This document shows, piece by piece, positions 59,171 through 64,000 of a stretch of 64,000 nucleotides of DNA (positions within the stretch are counted from its first letter, which is position 1; each line of letters opens with the position of its first letter). This DNA is from Diadophis punctatus similis (taxonomy: Eukaryota; Chordata; Lepidosauria; Squamata; Dipsadidae): positions 14,683,592 to 14,747,591 of the forward strand of contig JALIGW010000021.1 in the NCBI GenBank assembly GCA_023053685.1. Reading direction: 5' to 3'. Below the pieces are notes generated by a model that saw only the letters and a program-made list of their open reading frames with translations, did not search any database and was not told the origin of the DNA. The position numbers and the translations under genes are program-made.

Positions 59171-59370
59171 TAAAAATAAAAATAAAATAAAAAATAAAAA
59201 GAATAAAAAAATAAAATAAAATAATAATAATGATGAAGATGACGATGGTCGATACCTAGGATGCTGGCAGCAACCCATATCAACCATCAGCGTCAGTCAA
59301 TAATATTTGTGATACATTTTTAAATGTTCAGTTGACTGAGTTTCATGTTTAATGAATAAAAGTATAATAT
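59171..59370 (+). repeat. duplicated 3' end of the R4-like LINE
   Basis: GGTCGATACCTAGGATGCTG through TTCATGTTTAATGAATAAAA repeats 59068-59180 with few differences, behind an A-rich (AAATAAAAA)n spacer. Confidence 0.8.
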
Positions 59371-59394
59371 AATCCCGATTTTACGAGACCTCAG

Positions 59395-59645
59395 GTTTAT
59401 TTATTTATTTATTTTGTGAGATTTATATACCGCCTCATAGTGCAAGCGCACTCTAAGCGGTTTACACCATTAAGCAATATTTACATTGCCCCCAACAATC
59501 TGGGTCCTCATTTTACCTACCTCGGAAGGATGGAAGGCTGAGTCAACCTTGAGCCGGTGAGATTTGAACTGCTGACCTGCGGATCACAGTCAGCTAAAGT
59601 GGCCTGCAGTACCTGCCTCTAACTGCTGCGCCACCTCGGCTCTTG
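59395..59645 (-). repeat. Sauria-type SINE, minus strand
   Basis: TTTATATACCGCCTCATAGT tail, AGATTTGAACTGCTGACC and CTGCGCCACCTCGGCTC head. Confidence 0.9.
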
Positions 59646-59978
59646 ATTGATTCAAGGATGTTAGTGAAAACAAATCATAATTGCTTTGACCCTACAGTTC
59701 CTGCCCTACCAAAGCAAATGGCAACCAGGGACCTGGGACATCCATATTGGTAGCTACAAAAAGTTTAGGGACCAAAATGAAGGGTTTGGGACACACCCTA
59801 AAATGTTCTCAAGTGGCTCATCTCTATTTTAAAGGATTTGTTTGGCATTTTGGTCTGTTTCCTTTGGGGATTTGATACCAATCCCTCTTCCGTCCTGCAC
59901 ATGGGGTTTATTCCAAAGTAAAGGACCGACAGTACCTACAAATATTTTTTACATATTCCTAATTGTATCTAAGAATGG
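59646..59978. other. upstream flank, nothing recognised
   Basis: No gene or repeat recognised. Confidence 0.5.
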
Positions 59979-60093
59979 TGTTTCTCAACCTCAGCAATTT
60001 TAAGATGTGGGGACTTCAACTCCCAGAATTCTCCAGCCAGAGAGTTGAAATCCATGCATCTTAAAAGTTGTTGAAATTGAGAAATATTGTTCT
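59979..60093. mobile_element. palindromic MITE (TTTCTCAACC type)
   Basis: GTTTCTCAACCTCAGCAATT ... GTTGTTGAAATTGAGAAAT, diverged arms. Confidence 0.75.
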
Positions 60094-60344
60094 AAGGTGT
60101 GTTAGAGTACGATGAATACATTTTTCAGGTGGAATATGGATTTTATTGCCAAGTGGGGTCTGTCTCGCAATAACTTTGGCATGTAAAGTTTCTTGTGAGA
60201 AACTGGCAGGCAGTTTCATGTTTTTCTAAACGAAAACCTGAAAGAATCCAGAAGTCTCCCATTGACCCATCCTTTCCCAATGAGATAAATTAACCAGTCT
60301 GACATCTGAACACAAATTGCTGCTATTCCTTCCTCAATTTATAT

Positions 60345-60733
60345 ACAGGGAGTCCTCGACTTACAACCAAGACTGAACCTAAAATTTCTGCTGCTAAGCA
60401 AAACATTTCCTAAGGGAGTTTTGCCTCGTTTTACAATCTTTCTTGCCACGGTTGTTAACTGAATCTCTCTGCTTGTTAAGTTAGTAACCCCGTTGTTAAG
60501 TGAATCTGGATTCCCCGTTGACTTTGCTGGTCAGAAGGTCGCAAGAGGGGATCACGTAACCCCAGGACACTGCAATCGTCATAAGTCCATGCCAGTGGCC
60601 AAGCCTCTGAATTTTGATCACGTGACCACGGGGTTGCTGCAACAGTCGTTAAGTGAGAAAAACAGTCAGAAGTCAGTGCCGGTGTAACTTCGAACGGTCA
60701 CTAAATGAACTGTTGTAAGCCAAGGACTTCCTG
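60345..60733. mobile_element. 'CGACTTAC' MITE, full length, TA-flanked
   Basis: CAGGGAGTCCTCGACTTACA ... TGTAAGCCAAGGACTTCCTG with TA directly outside each end. Confidence 0.9.
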
Positions 60734-61189
60734 TATGCAGGCCTGTAATCAATAAAATAAAAAAGTCCTCAGTTTGATTTATGGAGGAATATCCTTCCTC
60801 TGTTTGCCCGTCGGAATATTTTTAAATCCCAGTAAACGACACGATAATTCTAGTTTTGCCTCCCCTCTCTTTCCATGAGAAAAATATTTCATAACATCCT
60901 AACTCTCGTCTAGCATCCTTATTTGCATATCTTCCGGACAAAATATTGTATTTTTAAGTTTTAGTCATTTAAGTATTGGTAATTTATTCACAGGGTGAGT
61001 GATTCATAGAGTGGGATTTCCTTTCTTGGTTGCATTATAAACGTGGCAAGGACTTTCTCCTAGAGTTTGCTTGCTGTCATTGGTCTGATAACAAATACTT
61101 TATTTGCATGCTTAAGATATGCTAATATATGCTGATGAAGCTTGCATAAATTGATTCCCTTGGAAAACAAGGATAGAATGTAGGAATCG
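60734..61189. other. upstream flank, nothing recognised
   Basis: No gene or repeat recognised. Confidence 0.5.
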
Positions 61190-61197
61190 GTGGTGGG

Positions 61198-61681
61198 TTG
61201 CTGCTGGTTTGGACCGGTTCTTTAGAACCGATAGCAGAAATTTGCTGCCGGTCACCAAACCGGCAGTGATGACTGGTGGTCCATGCTCCCAAACCGGTCC
61301 TCCGGTCACCGCAGATTGCAAAAAAAAAAACCGCACAAAGGCTTCCGCGCATGCGCAGAGGGTCATTTTCAAGGAGCCGAGGTGGTGCAGTGGTTAAAAG
61401 CAGCACTGCAAGTTCAGCTGACTGCTAGTTCAGCAGTTCAGCTGTTCAAATCTCACTAGGCTCAAGGTTGACTCAGCCTTCCATCCTTCCGAGGTGGGTA
61501 AAATGAGGACCCAGATTGTTGGGGGCAATATGCTGAGCTCTGTAAACCACTTAGAGAGGGCTGTAAAGCACTATGAAGCGGTATAGAAGTCTAAGTGCTA
61601 TTGCTATTTTCGTAAAGTGATGCGCACGCGCAAAACGTCACGATGCGAACCGGTAGGGAAGGTAAGTAGAACCCACCCCTG
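61198..61681. mobile_element. Ac-type hAT element with exact TSD, containing a SINE
   Basis: Ends CGGTGGTGGGTTGCTGCTGG and GTAGAACCCACCCCTG, flanked by the exact octamer GTAGGAAT (61190-61197, 61682-61689). A Sauria SINE (61374-61611) is nested inside. Confidence 0.93.
61374..61611 (+). mobile_element. Sauria-type SINE nested in a hAT element
   Basis: GAGCCGAGGTGGTGCAGTGG head, GTTCAAATCTC B box and AAGTCTAAGTGCTATTGCTA tail. Confidence 0.92.
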
Positions 61682-61689
61682 GTAGGAAT

Positions 61690-62616
61690 CTCTCTGCAAA
61701 TCTGATTAGAGGGGTTTAAAAAAGTCAAGATGGCAACTAAAATTATGAGATTGAATTCCTCCTCTGTTTTTACACGCACCGCACAAATGACACACATTAA
61801 AAACTGTGAGAGTGTGCATGCAAACTCATTTTGCTTTTCCAGCTTTGGATGATGGGCAGTGGTCAAAATCCAGAGCTTACCTTTGAACCTGATGCCAAAA
61901 ATATGATCTGGGTTTCGTGACATGTTTGAAAACGTTGCTGTAAGAAGTTCATTTTTAAAAAAACGCTCTTCGTGTACGTGGTACGAGTAATTATCTCTTA
62001 AAATTTAAAACAGGAAAAGAGCAGAGCAGACAAGCGTATTTTCCGAGTTGGCATGTTTGTTTGTAGTTTTTACAGTTGCACTCAAAACAACCCAAGAATT
62101 GCACACTTTGTTCTGTACAATGAAAAATCTGTCGGTCTAATTAGTTAAAAGGTAGCAGTTTAATTATTCACAGATGTTGAGTAATACTCCCTCAGCTATT
62201 TTAGAATATAATATTCCTATCTGGAAATTTTCCCACACGTCTGCTACAGCTGCTGCACCTATTTACACATGCACATAAATTTTATATTTACCAGTCCTGA
62301 CTGTTGCTCAGATAAGGATGAAGGGAAATTTGAGCAAACTGGATCCTTTTTAGAAGCTCTAACAGTCAATAACATTTAATCTCATTATAGCATTATGTTC
62401 CTAAAATAGATGCATTTTCCCCTATTAAGAACTTTTTTAAAAAAGAAATAATACACAGCTCAAAAAGCTTGGTAATATCTCAGTGGAATCAACCACTGCC
62501 AGGAACTCTAACTTTTGTGTGTTTTAGGCTGTTTAGATCAAACAAGTCTTAAACCCTTTGGAGTAAGAGGCAGCATAATGGGAACACCTAAATATCCACT
62601 GCAGTGATTAAATAAA
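61690..62616. other. upstream flank, nothing recognised
   Basis: No gene or repeat recognised. Confidence 0.5.
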
Positions 62617-62716
62617 CTCTTCTTCTTCTTCTTCTTCTTCTTCTTCTTCTTCTTCTTCTTCTTCTTCTTCTTCTTCTTCTTCTTCTTCTTCTTCTTCTTC
62701 TTCTTCTTCTTCTTCT
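62617..62716. repeat. (CTT)n microsatellite
   Basis: About 33 uninterrupted CTT units, the opposite strand sense of the GAA array at 11870. Confidence 0.97.
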
Positions 62717-63640
62717 CCTCCTCCTCCTCCTCCTCCTCCTCCTTTCCTCCTCCTCTTCCTCCTCGTTCTTCTGCTTCTTCTTGTTCTTCTTGTTCTTCTT
62801 CTTCTCCTTTCCTCCTCCTCCCTCTCCTACTCTTCCTCCTCGTTCTTCTGCTTCTTCTTGTTCTTCTTGTTCTTCTTCTTCTCCTTCTCCTTCTCCTTTC
62901 CTCCTCCTCCCTCTCCTACTCTTCCTCCTCGTTCTTCTGCTTCTTGTTGTTCTTCTTCTTCTTCTTCTTCTCCTTTCCTCATCCTCTTCCTCCTCGTTCT
63001 TCTGCTTCTTCTTGTTCTTCTTGTTCTTCTTCTTCTCCTTTCCTCCTCCTCCCTCTCCTCCTCTTCCTCCTCGTTCTTCTGCTTCTTCTTGTTCTTCTTG
63101 TTCTTCTTCTTCTCCTTCTCCTTCTCCTTTCCTCCTCCTCCCTCTCCTCCTCTTCCTCCTCGTTCTTCTGCTTCTTCTTGTTCTTCTTGTTCTTCTTCTT
63201 CTCCTTCTCCTTCTCCTTTCCTCCTCCTCCCTCTCCTACTCTTCCTCCTCGTTCTTCTGCTTCTTGTTGTTCTTCTTCTTCTTCTTCTTCTCCTTTCCTC
63301 CTCCTCTTCCTCCTCGTTCTTCTGCTTCTTCTTGTTCTTCTTGTTCTTCTTCTTCTCCTTTCCTCCTCCTCCCTCTCCTCCCCTTCCTCCTCGTTCTTCT
63401 GCTTCTTCTTGTTCTTCTTGTTCTTCTTCTTCTCCTTCTCCTTCTCCTTTCCTCCTCCTCCCTCTCCTCCTCTTCCTCCTCGTTCTTCTGCTTCTTCTTG
63501 TTCTTCTTGTTCTTCTTGTTCTCCTTCTCCTTCTCCTTTCCTCCTCCTCCCTCTCCTCCTCTTCCTCCTCGTTCTTCTGCTTCTTCTTGTTGTTCTTCTC
63601 TCTTCTTCTCCTCCTCCTCCTCCTCCTCCTCTTCTGCCAG
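62717..63640. repeat. polypyrimidine minisatellite with 65/77/89-bp units
   Basis: CCTCGTTCTTCTGCTTCTT recurs 11 times (62761, 62838, 62927, 62992, 63069, 63158, 63247, 63312, 63389, 63478, 63566). Spacings are 77, 89, 65, 77, 89, 89, 65, 77, 89 and 88. Long Ser/Phe/Leu and Glu/Lys frames are artefacts. Confidence 0.97.
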
Positions 63641-64000
63641 CTCAGAGCCGTGGAACAAATTGTAGTACTTCCCCATCTCTTGAGGCCATTGTGGGAAGGG
63701 GGCAGTTGAGATCAACTCGGGCACTCAACCCTCTTATCTGCCGGGCTTCCTCGGGTGATATGTATGCAGCACTCTTATAAATGATAACACGTCTCCCCAG
63801 CATTTATCCAAATCTGTCTGCACAGATACTTCCACAGCAAAATGGAAAATTTATGCCTTTGAAGGGAGAGTCGGAAAGATTACTCTTTGTACATACCACA
63901 TACAGTCAATAAATAGTCTTTAATAATTACAACATTACTGTTTTTCAAATTAGAAACCATTCTCTGGCGCTGCCAGAACTTATTATTAATAGGTGTGTTT
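63641..64000. other. upstream flank, nothing recognised
   Basis: No gene or repeat recognised. A minus frame reading MGKYYNLFHGSELAEEE runs into the repeat and has no match I know. Confidence 0.4.

Noticed and set aside
62781..63780. Overlapping plus-strand frames of about 280-295 codons
   Set aside because: They translate the polypyrimidine minisatellite; all three frames are open together, as expected for such DNA.

Overview
This is vertebrate nuclear DNA, almost certainly from a snake. The evidence is the repeat content: Bov-B LINE 3' ends, Sauria-type tRNA SINEs, many CR1/L3 fragments, and CR1/L3 3' ends that run directly into long (AATAG)n arrays, a pattern described for snake genomes. 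I infer a colubroid-type snake. The species cannot be read from the window.

The one gene I can support is the 5' part of CTBP1 (C-terminal binding protein 1, a transcriptional corepressor of the D-isomer 2-hydroxyacid dehydrogenase fold), on the minus strand. Exon 1 (47253-47292) carries the start Met. Exon 2 (17656-17810), exon 3 (3944-4088) and exon 4 (1125-1331) follow toward position 1. All three junctions keep frame and encode residues 1-182 plus the first base of codon 183, reaching the start of the NAD-binding GxGxxG motif. The remaining exons lie beyond position 1. The introns are about 29.4, 13.6 and 2.6 kb. A CpG-rich block (about 46480-47830) surrounds exon 1. Just upstream is a possible alternative exon (47599-47829) with a splice donor phase-compatible with exon 2.

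The rest is intron (1332-47252) and upstream or intergenic DNA (47830-64000), dominated by repeats. They include non-LTR LINEs (CR1/L3, Bov-B, L1, an L2-like family, an R4/Rex6-like element), three kinds of tRNA SINE, and several non-autonomous DNA transposon families. One hAT group has 8-bp target duplications of form nnnTAnnn, and a second hAT group has form nTnnnnAn. Other families are TA-flanked. Long microsatellites are also present: ATCT, GAA, GGA, AATAG, AAT and CTT, plus a 1.2-kb polypurine block and a 1-kb polypyrimidine block, both with higher-order periodicity. Many elements are nested, and several nests have exact target-site duplications that give an order of events.

I found no rRNA, standard tRNA, CRISPR array, operon, or complete second gene. 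Most long open frames come from microsatellites, palindromes or the GC-rich promoter. No new multi-gene system is visible. The most unusual signals are five hAT insertions at the homologous octamer of CR1 3' ends, the possible alternative CTBP1 exon, the higher-order structure of the simple-repeat blocks, and several precisely delimited nested insertions.
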